From: an uncultured Clostridia bacterium
GTDB taxonomy: Bacteria; Bacillota; Clostridia; Oscillospirales; Oscillospiraceae
Assembly: GCA_945877365.1 (NCBI GenBank)
Contig: CAMCRV010000001.1
Location: 91,834-155,833 of the forward strand
Direction: 5' to 3'
DNA: 64,000 bases
Shown: positions 7,756-15,629 of the stretch, one piece after another
How positions within the stretch are numbered: the stretch's first letter is position 1
How the letters are laid out: every line of letters begins with the position of its first letter
The notes under the pieces: model-generated
Database searches by the model: none
What the model saw: the letters and a program-made list of their open reading frames with translations, nothing else
What the model was told of the DNA's origin: nothing
Program-made: the position numbers and the translations under genes

Positions 7756-9198
7756 TTAAAGTGCTTTCAGAACTTCCAACAGGAACTTCCATGTGCGTTC
7801 CGTAGATGCAATTTCCAGCTTTTCTCTGCTGGTATGGATATCATGCATCTGAGGGCCAATGGATACACAATCCAGCCCGGGGAGCTTCTCCCCCAGCAGA
7901 CCGCATTCCAAACCGGCATGGAGAGCCAGCACCTGAGGCTCCTTTCCGTACTGCTCCGTAAAAATCCGCACCATGGTCTGCCGCAGAGCGGAATCTTCCT
8001 TAAACTCCCATGCCGGATATTCTCCGCACTGGGTGTAATCCGCGTGGAATTCCTCTGCCAGAGAACGGAGCTTTTGCAGCAGCTCATTCTTCTCCTGATT
8101 GACAGAACTGCGGACGGAGAAGGTAATGGTAAAGCGCTCGCCCAGTCTCACAACACCCATATTCAGACTGGTCTGCACCAGTCCCGGAATCTGCTGACTC
8201 ATGGACTGGATGGCGTTGGGCGCTCTGCAAAGCAAGTCCGTAATTCTCGCTGTGTCCTCCGTGCTCAGGCTGTTGCCGCCCAATGCATCCACATGGAAGG
8301 CCTGAATCTGGGCATTGGGCTCATCATAATCCCGGCGGATTTCTGCCTGAAGCTCCTGTGCAATTTCATTGATTCTTTCCATCTCTGTGCCCATGGCAAC
8401 AAAGGTTGCCTGACAGGAATGAGGAATGGCGTTGTCCTTCACGCCTCCGGTAAAGGAGGTCATGCAAAGGGGCATCTTCTGCTGAATACGGCGCATAAAC
8501 TCACCCATAATCTTGTTGGCATTACCGCGATTCTTATGGATTTCCGCACCGGAATGGCCACCGCGCAGGCTGTCAACGCTCAATCGGATGCAGGGACCGT
8601 AAACTGCGCGGCGGGGAGCCTCCAGACTGAGTGTTGCACGGGCGCCGCCGGCACAGGAAACGATGAAGACCCCTTCGTCTTCGGAGTCCAGATTGATCAT
8701 GGTTCTGCCCTTGAGCATGGAAACATCGATGCCGTTGGCTCCCAGCATTCCCACTTCCTCATCCACGGTAATGATCACTTCCAGCGGAGGGTGCGCAATG
8801 GTAGGATCTGCCAGCAGTGCCATGGCAAAAGCAACGGCAATACCATCATCACCGCCCAGAGTTGTACCCTTTGCAAAAACGGACACCCCATCATGCGTGA
8901 CATCCAGCCCCTCGGCGGACATATCAATCTTGCAGTCCGGATTCTGGTCGCAGACCATATCCATGTGCCCCTGAAGGATCACCGGCGGGTGATTTTCCAT
9001 TCCGCAGGTGCCGTCGCCAAACAGAATCACATTGTTCAGCTCGTCCTGAATGTACTTCAGCCCCTGCTCCCTGGCAAAAGAAACCAGATAATCACTGATC
9101 ATTTTGGTATTTCCGGAGCCATGGGGAATCGAGCACAACTTTTCAAAATATCCGAATACGGCACCGGGTTCCAGCCCGGCCAGTTTTACAGCTTCCAT
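7756..9198 (-). CDS. pepD: Aminoacyl-histidine dipeptidase (M20 peptidase, PepD)
   Basis: 480 residues, the usual PepD length. Zinc-site motifs of the M20 family are visible: VILQGHMDMVCDQNP (His and Asp ligands), GGDDGIAVAF and VDEEVGMLGANG (catalytic and bridging acids), with a C-terminal HAGLECGLL. The enzyme hydrolyses Xaa-His and other dipeptides in the cytoplasm and supplies amino acids from peptides. It starts at ATG 9198 behind AGGAGG and is transcribed alone from a TGGACT/TAAAAT promoter, with a hairpin after its stop. Confidence 0.93.
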   Translation of the reverse strand: MEAVKLAGLEPGAVFGYFEKLCSIPHGSGNTKMISDYLVSFAREQGLKYIQDELNNVILFGDGTCGMENHPPVILQGHMDMVCDQNPDCKIDMSAEGLDVTHDGVSVFAKGTTLGGDDGIAVAFAMALLADPTIAHPPLEVIITVDEEVGMLGANGIDVSMLKGRTMINLDSEDEGVFIVSCAGGARATLSLEAPRRAVYGPCIRLSVDSLRGGHSGAEIHKNRGNANKIMGEFMRRIQQKMPLCMTSFTGGVKDNAIPHSCQATFVAMGTEMERINEIAQELQAEIRRDYDEPNAQIQAFHVDALGGNSLSTEDTARITDLLCRAPNAIQSMSQQIPGLVQTSLNMGVVRLGERFTITFSVRSSVNQEKNELLQKLRSLAEEFHADYTQCGEYPAWEFKEDSALRQTMVRIFTEQYGKEPQVLALHAGLECGLLGEKLPGLDCVSIGPQMHDIHTSREKLEIASTERTWKFLLEVLKAL

Positions 9199-9228
9199 CC
9201 ATTTTTCCTCCTGTCAAAATCTGGATGT

Positions 9229-9257
9229 ATTTTAGCACAACGATGCAGAAAAGTCCA
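9229..9257 (-). promoter_or_regulatory. Promoter of pepD
   Basis: On the minus strand: TGGACT (9252-9257), 17 bp, TAAAAT (9229-9234), with an AGGAGG ribosome site following. Confidence 0.55.
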
Positions 9258-9286
9258 TCCTCTTCTTTCCACAGAAAACGGCAAGA

Positions 9287-9321
9287 AGGCCTGAATATCC
9301 TCAAAGCGGATACTCAGGCCT
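9287..9321 (-). terminator. Terminator after the GH25 lysozyme gene
   Basis: A 14-bp stem (AGGCCTGAATATCC with GGATACTCAGGCCT, one wobble pair) and a 7-nt loop, 5 nt downstream of the lysozyme stop. Confidence 0.7.
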
Positions 9322-9325
9322 GCTC

Positions 9326-10630
9326 TTACTCGACCGTTTTGATCATAGAACTGACACAGTAAAGCACCTTTCCCTGATACTCCACTCTGGACCAGCCCAG
9401 ATCCCGATTAATGCCGGTTCTCACGGCAATATCCCCATTTTTCAGCACCGCAACCACCTTGGCATCCTCATGCTCCACACTGGGCAGCGCACGCAGGTTT
9501 ACCTTCTCCTTGGCGGTCACCTTCTCATTCACGGCCTCAAACCGGGTTTCCACACCGTCATCGGTTTCCGGCTCATACTGGGGTGGGGGTGTATAATTCA
9601 TATCCGTTGTCAAATAGCTGGTGACGGCATAGCAGGTCATCCCGTTGAACAGAACCTTGGACCAGCCGCTGTCGCTGACGGCAATGCGCTGCGCCAGTTC
9701 CCCGTTTTTCAGGGTGTAAAGAATCACACTGTCCTCATCCTGACTGGGGCGATCCCGGAGCCGTGTCTCCTCTTTGGCTGTAACCGTCTCCTGTACTGCA
9801 TGGAACTCCATCAGTGCCTCCACATCGGGTCCCACTTCCTCCGGCGTTATGTCGGATTTGGGCGGTGTGACTTCGGAATAGCTGAAATACGCCACATTCA
9901 GATCCACCGCCTGTTCTACCCCCGGTACGGTGCCAATATGGGTATACTGCCACATCTGATGCTTGCCGGAGTAGCTGGACTCCGGAGTCCCGGGATAGGG
10001 TGTTTCCGGATATTGCGCGACCCAGATTTTGTATTTTTTCTGGATTTTGGAAACATCCCACTGGCTGTTCCCTTCCATGTCGTTTTTGGAGGCATAGAAC
10101 ATCCCCTCATAGCCCAGCTTTTCAATTTCCTTCAGGAATGCCATTGCGATTTTGGTACGCTCTGCCTTGCTGAGGGAATACTGCCGGCTGTCCTCATCCC
10201 GAAAACGCTCACAGTCATAGGCAATGGGATAGGTAATAGGGTATCCGGCCACCAGATCAGCCACCCATCGTGCCTCTTCAATGGCCTCTTCCTCAGAAAC
10301 TGCTGTGGAAAAGAAGTATCCGCCCAGCAGAATGTTCTGTTTCCCGGCCTCCTGAAGATTGTAACGGGCATTGGAATCCTCCACGATTACGCCATCCAGC
10401 TTCCCTCGGTACCCAAGACGAACCATGGCAAAGGATACGCCGGCGTTGGAAACCTTCTGCCAGTCAATAGTCCCCTGATATTTGGCAACATCAACACCCA
10501 GCACCATTTTTTCAATTTCATTGGGATTTTTCTTTTTACCGAAGGAACAGCCGGTGCAGAGCAGTGCCGCCGACAACACAAGAGCACAGAATCTGTGAAA
10601 AAAACGATTATTCACAATCATGGGGTTCAT
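9326..10630 (-). CDS. GH25 lysozyme lipoprotein with two SH3 domains
   Basis: 434 residues. A lipobox LCTGC puts the lipid-modified Cys at 28, so the mature protein is anchored outside the membrane. The GH25 catalytic domain spans about 40-250: Asp46 lies in LGVDVAKYQG, and the DxE pair Asp138/Glu140 in IAYDCERF. Two bacterial SH3 repeats follow (about 285-345 and 370-434), each with an NLRALPS or RLRDRPS type core. It should cleave the muramyl-glucosaminyl bond of peptidoglycan. Its ATG overlaps the stop of the 5'-nucleotidase gene by 4 nt (ATGA), so the two are translationally coupled. The role in wall turnover or spore biology is unresolved. Confidence 0.88.
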   Translation of the reverse strand: MNPMIVNNRFFHRFCALVLSAALLCTGCSFGKKKNPNEIEKMVLGVDVAKYQGTIDWQKVSNAGVSFAMVRLGYRGKLDGVIVEDSNARYNLQEAGKQNILLGGYFFSTAVSEEEAIEEARWVADLVAGYPITYPIAYDCERFRDEDSRQYSLSKAERTKIAMAFLKEIEKLGYEGMFYASKNDMEGNSQWDVSKIQKKYKIWVAQYPETPYPGTPESSYSGKHQMWQYTHIGTVPGVEQAVDLNVAYFSYSEVTPPKSDITPEEVGPDVEALMEFHAVQETVTAKEETRLRDRPSQDEDSVILYTLKNGELAQRIAVSDSGWSKVLFNGMTCYAVTSYLTTDMNYTPPPQYEPETDDGVETRFEAVNEKVTAKEKVNLRALPSVEHEDAKVVAVLKNGDIAVRTGINRDLGWSRVEYQGKVLYCVSSMIKTVE

Positions 10631-12540
10631 TTCTCTTTCTGTATCTTTTTTAGCTTTTGCTTCCGGTATATGCAGCGCAGAAGAACGGCAAGCAGCAAAG
10701 CCGCAGCCACCTCCGCCCCCAGAAGGACACAGGTAAATACATTGGGGTTGGAATACAGACTTATGGGGCTCCAGCTGGAATAGACCAGCTTTCTTCCGTC
10801 AGGAGCGGCATATTTGGAATCTATGGTGCCACCCATCTGCTTCAGATAAGAGGCAATCGCAAACCACTCCTTCACCGGCACTCCGTTCTCGTCCCGGATG
10901 ACATATTCAGAAAGCCGTTCCACTGGGATAGGCTCTCCGGTTTCATCTCTCGGAACAATCTGTAAAAGCCCCATAGAGCTGCTTTCCACGGAACCCAGCA
11001 TTCCACCAACATACCTTCCGGTGACAATCCGGTAGAGCTGGTCATCCTGAATCTCAGCCAGCGTTCCATCCTCACGGCGCAGCATGGCGGAATCCACTTT
11101 GTTGAAAATCATTCTTCTGGTGTTGTAGGAATATTCCACGCCGGAACAAAACAGATGGGCAGTATTCATAATGGGCTGAACAGAGGCATCCACTTCCAGT
11201 ACCGTCTTCAGATCCCGGCCGGTCAGATACGCACAAATCAGCTCTCCTTCTGTCCCGACTCCCAAAGATGCAATATTGAATACATCCGAGACCGTTACAT
11301 CGCCCATGGGAATGCTCTCCCGGATAACGCCGGATGCCGTCAAAGCCAGATCCACCGGTACGCCAAGCGTCTTCTCTGCCGCCCAGCGATAAGCATCCGT
11401 CAGCAGGCTGCCCAGAGCAGAATCGTGCTGGGGTGTCATGATATCCCTGGCAGATTCAAAGGGATAGGGGTTCTGGACAAGAACCTCATCAAAGCCGAAG
11501 CCATACCTGGAAAGATAGCTCTCCTCTACGGCCTGCTTAAAGTCCTCTGTCATGGACTGAATCCGCAGATCCTCCTCCAGAGTGTCATCAATGGGAATCA
11601 GGGAATAATCCTCCATAGCAACGCTGCCGTCGGCAGAATACCTCAGCTGAGCCATGCCCAAGTATTTGCTGTATTCACCGGCAGACACGATATAGGTGCC
11701 ATTGACCTGAATCGGCTCTTCCAGCGCAGTATGGGTGTGTCCGGATACAATCAGGTCAATACCGTTGACCTTCTGCGCCAGCTGATAGTCCTCTTCTTTT
11801 CCATTTTCGGTTCCGCTGTGAGAAAGGCAGATAACCAACGGCTCTGCATGATACTTCTCCCGGCAAAGGGCTGTCGCCTCATCCACAACCCGCTGGGCAC
11901 TTTCTGCACAGTCCCAAAGGATCTGTCCGGAGTTGGGGGCACAGGCATCGGAGTCAATTCCCATCAGGCCGAAAATCACATAGTAGATCCCGCCCCGTTC
12001 CAAAAGGATATAGTCCTGCACGCCGTAGTTGTCAAAAGCCTGACGAACAAGGATGGAATCCTGAGAATAACCCGGCTCCCCGGACTCCGGAGGAAGATAG
12101 TTGCACTCCACAATGGCAGGAAGCGGATCCCCACTCTCCACTGCGGAATTCAGCATGGATGCAAGCCCCGCAGGCAGATAGTCGTATTCATGGTTACCAA
12201 AGGTGGTTGCATCGTACCCCATGGCGCCCATCATCCGCAGCTCAATAGCCTCAGATGCATAAGCAGTCTGGAACAAAGAGCCCATGGAAAAGTCACCTGC
12301 ATCCACCAGAATAGCGTCCGGGAATTTCTTTTTCTGCGCATCGATGGCAGTCATCAACCGGGAATAACCGCCATAGCTCTCCCCTTCCTCATTGGTTGCA
12401 GGCAAAATGTGGGAGTGAAGATCGTGCGTAAAGAGCACTGTAGCCAGTCGATCACCGCTGTCCGCAAAGGCCGGAGCAGCGGCGCAGAGGAGAAGAACCA
12501 GCATGCAAATGCAGCAGATTATACGAGTTATCTTTTTCAT
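10627..12540 (-). CDS. Secreted 5'-nucleotidase/metallophosphoesterase with C-terminal anchor
   Basis: 637 residues. A signal peptide (1-26, cut after AFA) is followed by a calcineurin-like metallophosphatase domain with the metal motifs FTHDLHSHIL, VDAGDFSMG, FGNHEYDY, CLSHSG and SGHTHTALE. A 5'-nucleotidase substrate-binding domain follows at about 340-530, and a C-terminal membrane helix with a basic tail (about 600-637) holds the protein at the cell surface. The family strips phosphate from extracellular nucleotides or related esters. The downstream lysozyme overlaps by 4 nt. Transcription starts in a divergent region with two palindromes. Confidence 0.9.
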   Translation of the reverse strand: MKKITRIICCICMLVLLLCAAAPAFADSGDRLATVLFTHDLHSHILPATNEEGESYGGYSRLMTAIDAQKKKFPDAILVDAGDFSMGSLFQTAYASEAIELRMMGAMGYDATTFGNHEYDYLPAGLASMLNSAVESGDPLPAIVECNYLPPESGEPGYSQDSILVRQAFDNYGVQDYILLERGGIYYVIFGLMGIDSDACAPNSGQILWDCAESAQRVVDEATALCREKYHAEPLVICLSHSGTENGKEEDYQLAQKVNGIDLIVSGHTHTALEEPIQVNGTYIVSAGEYSKYLGMAQLRYSADGSVAMEDYSLIPIDDTLEEDLRIQSMTEDFKQAVEESYLSRYGFGFDEVLVQNPYPFESARDIMTPQHDSALGSLLTDAYRWAAEKTLGVPVDLALTASGVIRESIPMGDVTVSDVFNIASLGVGTEGELICAYLTGRDLKTVLEVDASVQPIMNTAHLFCSGVEYSYNTRRMIFNKVDSAMLRREDGTLAEIQDDQLYRIVTGRYVGGMLGSVESSSMGLLQIVPRDETGEPIPVERLSEYVIRDENGVPVKEWFAIASYLKQMGGTIDSKYAAPDGRKLVYSSWSPISLYSNPNVFTCVLLGAEVAAALLLAVLLRCIYRKQKLKKIQKEK

Positions 12541-12581
12541 CTGTTTTCCTCGGATTCCTGAAAATTTTCTTTTTGCATTGT

Positions 12582-12621
12582 ATCACAGCTGTGATGCAAT
12601 TTCCAGTAAAACTTACTGGAA
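12582..12621. promoter_or_regulatory. Two palindromes in a divergent promoter region
   Basis: ATCACAGCTGTGAT (12582-12595) is a perfect 14-bp palindrome, and TTCCAGTAA-AAC-TTACTGGAA (12601-12621) is a 9-3-9 inverted repeat. On the minus strand a TGGAAA/TACAAT promoter with 17-bp spacing for the 5'-nucleotidase operon overlaps both. They look like operator sites; no regulator is identified. Confidence 0.5.
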
Positions 12622-12641
12622 GGACGCACAAATCATTTTTA

Positions 12642-12670
12642 TTGACATTCTCTTCCATTCAGGCTATCCT
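12642..12670 (+). promoter_or_regulatory. Promoter of the GNAT/RluA pair
   Basis: TTGACA (12642-12647), 17 bp, TATCCT (12665-12670). The distance to the start codon is very short (15 bp), so the transcript would have almost no leader. Confidence 0.5.
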
Positions 12671-12684
12671 ATCCGGGTGAGGTG

Positions 12685-13182
12685 ATGCCTGTGCTGAAAA
12701 TTGTGAACCGCTGCTCGGAAATGCCAAAAGCCGCACTTTTCTCCGTCTGTCAGGAATCACTGCTGGAGCAGGCCCGCAGAGACTACCCCTCTGTCCCGGA
12801 GGGACAGTCTCTGGTTCAGGCAGAGCTGGATCTGTGGGAATACCTTCAGACAGACTTTTTTCCCCATCACGGACTGTACGCCTTCTGGATAGAGGGAAAT
12901 CATCCGGTATCTGTCCTGCGGCTGGAGCCATACCGGGATGGTCTGCTGCTGGAAGCCCTGGAAACTCTGCCGGAGGAGCGGTGCAAAGGAAACGCCAAAG
13001 CTCTGATTTCTGCCGTTCAAAAAGAGCTGCCTGCTACTGTGCTGTATTCCCATGTTGCGAAAAGCAATCTTCCATCCCTGAAAGTTCACAAGAAATGCGG
13101 CTTCACAGTGGAATCCCACCATGCTGTATTTCTGGATGGTTCGGTAAGCTCCCGGTATTATACACTCTGCTGCAAAGGATAA
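12685..13182 (+). CDS. GNAT-like N-acetyltransferase
   Basis: 165 residues from ATG 12685; a GTG one codon earlier is possible, but the GGGTGAGG site favours ATG. The GNAT fold is suggested by YAFWIEGNHPVSVLRLEP (strands 2-4) and the C-terminal HVAKSNLPSLKVHKKCGFTV, the typical 'N..S...+.K.GF' CoA-site region. The classical RxxGxG loop is replaced by EERCKGNAKALI, so it is a divergent member. The substrate is unknown. The RluA-type gene starts 4 bp after its stop. Confidence 0.7.
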   Translation: MPVLKIVNRCSEMPKAALFSVCQESLLEQARRDYPSVPEGQSLVQAELDLWEYLQTDFFPHHGLYAFWIEGNHPVSVLRLEPYRDGLLLEALETLPEERCKGNAKALISAVQKELPATVLYSHVAKSNLPSLKVHKKCGFTVESHHAVFLDGSVSSRYYTLCCKG

Positions 13183-13186
13183 TTTT

Positions 13187-13819
13187 ATGGAAATACTCTA
13201 TCAGGATTCTCAAATTCTGGTCTGCATCAAGCCGCCCAGAGTGCTTTCTACGGACGAGCCCGGCGGACTGCCGGAGCTGATTCGGGATGCCCTCGGAGAT
13301 CCTTCTGCGGATATCCGCACAGTGCATCGTCTGGATCGTGTCGTCAGCGGGCTCATGGTTCTTGCGCGGAACGCCTCCGCCGCATCCGAGCTTTCCCGTC
13401 AGATTCGGGAGGGTGATTTTCAAAAAGAATACCTGGCTGTTCTCCATGGATGCCCGGAAATCTCTCAGGGCACACTGCGGGATCTTCTGCTGCGCTGCAA
13501 ACAGGAGCGCAAAACCTATGTGGTGGATCACATGGAAAAGGGTGTGCAGGAGGCCATTCTCAATTACCATGTTCTCAATCAGGCAAATGGCCTGAGCAGA
13601 GTGGCTGTTCATCTGGTAACAGGGCGAACTCACCAGATTCGGGCACAGTTTTCCAGCCGGAACCTTCCCCTGGTAGGCGACCGGAAATACAGCCTGCTTG
13701 AGGATGGCTGTGAGATCGCCCTATGGTCCCACAGGATAGCCTTTTCTCACCCCGCTACAGGCCAGTGGATGACTTTTTCTCAGGAGCCGCCGGTTGTCTA
13801 CCCCTGGACATCCGTCTGA
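13187..13819 (+). CDS. RluA-family pseudouridine synthase
   Basis: 210 residues. The catalytic motif is TVHRLDRVVSGLMVLAR with the nucleophile Asp50, followed by QKEYLAVL and GRTHQIRAQF. These are standard for the RluA/RluC/RluD class, which converts uridine to pseudouridine in rRNA or tRNA. There is no N-terminal S4 domain and the protein is shorter than RluC/D, so the target could be a tRNA or a single rRNA position. It is co-transcribed with the upstream GNAT gene. The start at ATG 13187 has a weak ribosome site at the end of that gene (CAAAGGATAA). Confidence 0.88.
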   Translation: MEILYQDSQILVCIKPPRVLSTDEPGGLPELIRDALGDPSADIRTVHRLDRVVSGLMVLARNASAASELSRQIREGDFQKEYLAVLHGCPEISQGTLRDLLLRCKQERKTYVVDHMEKGVQEAILNYHVLNQANGLSRVAVHLVTGRTHQIRAQFSSRNLPLVGDRKYSLLEDGCEIALWSHRIAFSHPATGQWMTFSQEPPVVYPWTSV

Positions 13820-13835
13820 ACCTTCCGAAAAGAAC

Positions 13836-13864
13836 TTGATTTTTTCTCCGGCGGTTGTTATAAT
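13836..13864 (+). promoter_or_regulatory. Promoter of tRNA-Ser
   Basis: TTGATT (13836-13841), 17 bp, TATAAT (13859-13864), 12 bp before the mature tRNA 5' end. Confidence 0.75.
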
Positions 13865-13876
13865 AACGGCGCAAAC

Positions 13877-13967
13877 GGAGATGTACCCAAGTGGCTGAAG
13901 GGTGCGGATTCGAAATCCGCTAGGCGCCGCAAGGCGTGCGGGGGTTCAAATCCCTCCATCTCCGCCA
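13877..13967 (+). tRNA. tRNA-Ser (anticodon CGA)
   Basis: A 91-nt cloverleaf with encoded CCA. The acceptor stem pairs GGAGATG with CATCTCC, the anticodon loop TTCGAAA lies between GCGGA and TCCGC, and there is a long variable arm (GGCGCCGCAAGGCGTGC) as in type II tRNAs. The T-arm GGGGGTTCAAATCCCTC is intact. Anticodon CGA reads UCG. Confidence 0.96.
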
Positions 13968-13970
13968 GAA

Positions 13971-14004
13971 CAAACCGCCTACAGTAGCCACTGTAGGCGG
14001 TTTG
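13971..14004 (+). terminator. Terminator after tRNA-Ser
   Basis: A perfect 15-bp stem (CAAACCGCCTACAGT with its complement), a 4-nt AGCC loop, then TTGTTGCATTTTA. Confidence 0.85.
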
Positions 14005-14152
14005 TTGTTGCATTTTACTAACTATTCTTCATTAATTTCCTCCTTCTTTATCTCATTTTTGTGCATTTTATTTCCGCTCAGAAATCTCAAACCTCACCAA
14101 AAAGATAAATGCGCCTGAAGAGTCATTACTTCAGGCGCACGGATACTATAAA
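14005..14152. other. AT-rich intergenic stretch at the edge of an accessory patch
   Basis: No gene is supported here. The only clear element is the 14111-14138 hairpin listed separately. Base composition drops well below that of the flanking genes. Confidence 0.5.
14111..14138 (-). terminator. Terminator after the small membrane-protein ORF
   Basis: A 10-bp stem GCGCCTGAAG with CTTCAGGCGC and an 8-nt loop. On the minus strand it is followed by ATTTATCTTTTTGG. Confidence 0.75.
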
Positions 14153-14353
14153 TCATCGAATCATGTGATCAATTGTGAACGGTATTCTATGGTTATCGAT
14201 ACTCCATGTTCCAAAGGTTCTATAATCAACATAAGCAGAGAAAAATCCTAATGCCATGAGAACAGCACCGATTACAATCAGATACTTGAGTTTATTCTTG
14301 ATTCCTAAGAAAAGAGCAATCAAACCAATCACGAATAAACAAATATTAATCAT
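14153..14353 (-). CDS. Small two-helix membrane protein, unknown
   Basis: 66 residues from ATG 14353, preceded by an excellent ribosome site (AGGAGAAGAGG) and followed by a good terminator, which together support a real gene. Residues 2-18 and about 23-43 are hydrophobic helices (LFVIGLIALFLGI, YLIVIGAVLMALGFFSAYV); the C-terminal 20 residues are polar. No family is recognised. The gene lies in the AT-rich patch between two tRNA genes, beside an integrase remnant, so it probably arrived with a mobile element. Confidence 0.55.
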   Translation of the reverse strand: MINICLFVIGLIALFLGIKNKLKYLIVIGAVLMALGFFSAYVDYRTFGTWSIDNHRIPFTIDHMIR

Positions 14354-14424
14354 ATCCTCTTCTCCTATTGCAGAACGGTAATAACAGAATCTGTAGATGA
14401 GCTATTTTCTACTTCTTAATAAAC

Positions 14425-14604
14425 TCACTTACCGCTCATTTTTGATAAAATGCTGGGTTCTTTCATCTGAAAGTGCGTCCACTTAGATGCCATGTTGCTA
14501 ACATAAGATGCTGCTAGCTCTGCTATTTCAACAAGCGCTTTCGCACTAATCTCTGTCACCATATCATAAACCAGACCTCCCGTCAATCTATAAATATCAT
14601 ACAT
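14425..14604 (-). CDS. Possible 59-residue ORF of unknown function
   Basis: An open frame of 59 codons from ATG 14604, with no clear ribosome site at that start; an internal ATG at 14562 has GGGAGG 14 nt upstream. The predicted product is mixed helical (VTEISAKALVEIAELAASYV) and ends MSGK. An in-frame stop directly precedes the first ATG, so it could be the tail of a decayed gene rather than an intact one. Composition matches the accessory patch. No family is recognised. Confidence 0.3.
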   Translation of the reverse strand: MYDIYRLTGGLVYDMVTEISAKALVEIAELAASYVSNMASKWTHFQMKEPSILSKMSGK

Positions 14605-14617
14605 TCAAAAATAATCC

Positions 14618-14815
14618 ATGATTCCCTTTGGATTGCGGCACACCACTACGCTACAGATTGCAGCGGGTACGGATGTGCGGACGGTGTCATCCATCATCGG
14701 ACACCGGGAGACTTCCACCACGATGAATATTTACGCCCACAACGCCCACAACCTTCAGACGGCAGAGAAGGAAGCCGTGAACCGTGTCGAAGAAATGATA
14801 GCAAAACAGGCATAA
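14618..14815 (+). pseudogene. Tyrosine recombinase (integrase) C-terminal remnant
   Basis: The 65 codons translate to the end of a phage-type integrase: FGLRHTTTLQIAAGTDVRTV, then IIGHRETSTTMNIYAH. The conserved R-H of box I/II, the second His (GHR) and the tyrosine nucleophile (IYAH) are all recognisable. A TAA stop lies 3 nt upstream in the same frame, and nothing integrase-like is found before it, so about 80% of the gene is missing. It points toward the 3' end of tRNA-Thr, a usual attachment site, and suggests a decayed integrative element. Confidence 0.8.
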
Positions 14816-14820
14816 TTTCA

Positions 14821-14843
14821 GATTTGTTGAACATTTGTTGAAC
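14821..14843 (+). repeat. Tandem 11-bp direct repeat after the integrase remnant
   Basis: ATTTGTTGAAC occurs twice in direct succession at 14822-14843. Short direct repeats beside an integrase gene often serve as arm-type integrase binding sites; here that is only a guess. Confidence 0.4.
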
Positions 14844-14899
14844 ATTGGGCAAAAACGCAAAAATCGGACTTCTCAAAATGTTCGGAAAACACAGTAAAA

Positions 14900-14928
14900 A
14901 CCCCGAAACCATCACGGTTTCGGGGTTC
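14900..14928 (-). terminator. Terminator after tRNA-Thr
   Basis: A 12-bp stem AACCCCGAAACC with GGTTTCGGGGTT and a 5-nt loop, 5 nt beyond the tRNA 3' end on the minus strand, followed by TTTTTACTG. Confidence 0.8.
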
Positions 14929-14933
14929 ATTTT

Positions 14934-15009
14934 TGGAGCTAGTGACCTGACTCGAACAGGCGACCTTCTCATTACGAGTGAGATGCACTACCGACTGTGC
15001 TACACTAGC
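14934..15009 (-). tRNA. tRNA-Thr (anticodon CGT)
   Basis: A 76-nt cloverleaf with encoded CCA. The acceptor stem pairs GCTAGTG with CACTAGC, the anticodon stem TCTCA/TGAGA encloses CTCGTAA, and the T-arm contains GTTCGAGTC. Anticodon CGT reads ACG. Its 3' half faces the integrase remnant. Confidence 0.95.
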
Positions 15010-15014
15010 AGCTG

Positions 15015-15055
15015 TTTAGCCTGATCATTATATATGGAATCAGGCTAAAAGTCAA
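15015..15055 (-). promoter_or_regulatory. tRNA-Thr promoter with an embedded inverted repeat
   Basis: On the minus strand: TTGACT (15050-15055), 17 bp, TATAAT (15027-15032). A perfect 11-bp inverted repeat, TTTAGCCTGAT (15015-15025) with ATCAGGCTAAA (15039-15049), brackets the -10 box. It may also act as the hairpin ending the upstream uracil-DNA glycosylase transcript. Confidence 0.65.
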
Positions 15056-15062
15056 CATCTTT

Positions 15063-15626
15063 TTAAACTCGGGCGCCAAGCTGACGAATTTTTTCCCGGA
15101 GGGATATCAAATCGTCAAAGGTTTCCGGACGCTTGCCCACATCCCGAAGCAACGCAGAGGGATGATAAATCGCCATCATCCAGATACCATCCTTCTGGAT
15201 CCACTGTCCATGCTGTCGGGTAATCCGGAAGTCTCTGTCAATCAACCGCTTGGCGGCAATACGCCCCAGGCATACGATGATCTTCGGATTCACCAGCGCA
15301 ACCTGACTGCGCAGATACCCGATGCAGGCCTCCTGCTCTGCTTCCTCAGGATCCCGATTGTGGGGCGGGCGGCATTTTACAATATTTGCAATATAGCAAT
15401 TCGTTTTTCTGTCCAGATCAATGATGGAGAGCATATCATCCAGCAGCATTCCTGCCGGTCCAACAAAGGGCTCTCCACGAAGATCCTCCTGTTCTCCCGG
15501 GCCTTCCCCAATGAACATGACATCCGCATCCGGGTTGCCGACACCAAACACCACATGGTGCCGTGTCTGGCAGAGGCCGCAGCGGGTGCAGGCCATACAT
15601 TGTGATTGCAGTTCCTTCCATTCCAT
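15063..15626 (-). CDS. Family 4 uracil-DNA glycosylase
   Basis: 187 residues, the usual size. The four cysteines of the 4Fe-4S cluster are in place: Cys13 and Cys16 (CTRC), Cys85 ([13 protein letters not shown]) and Cys101. The active-site block [20 protein letters not shown] and the late AIYHPSALL motif are typical of thermostable-type (family 4) enzymes. It removes uracil from DNA as the first step of base excision repair. It ends at the -35 region of tRNA-Thr and lies 3 bp after the stop of the DacF-like gene, so the two are probably one transcript. Confidence 0.93.
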   Translation of the reverse strand: MEWKELQSQCMACTRCGLCQTRHHVVFGVGNPDADVMFIGEGPGEQEDLRGEPFVGPAGMLLDDMLSIIDLDRKTNCYIANIVKCRPPHNRDPEEAEQEACIGYLRSQVALVNPKIIVCLGRIAAKRLIDRDFRITRQHGQWIQKDGIWMMAIYHPSALLRDVGKRPETFDDLISLREKIRQLGARV

Positions 15627-15629
15627 AGT

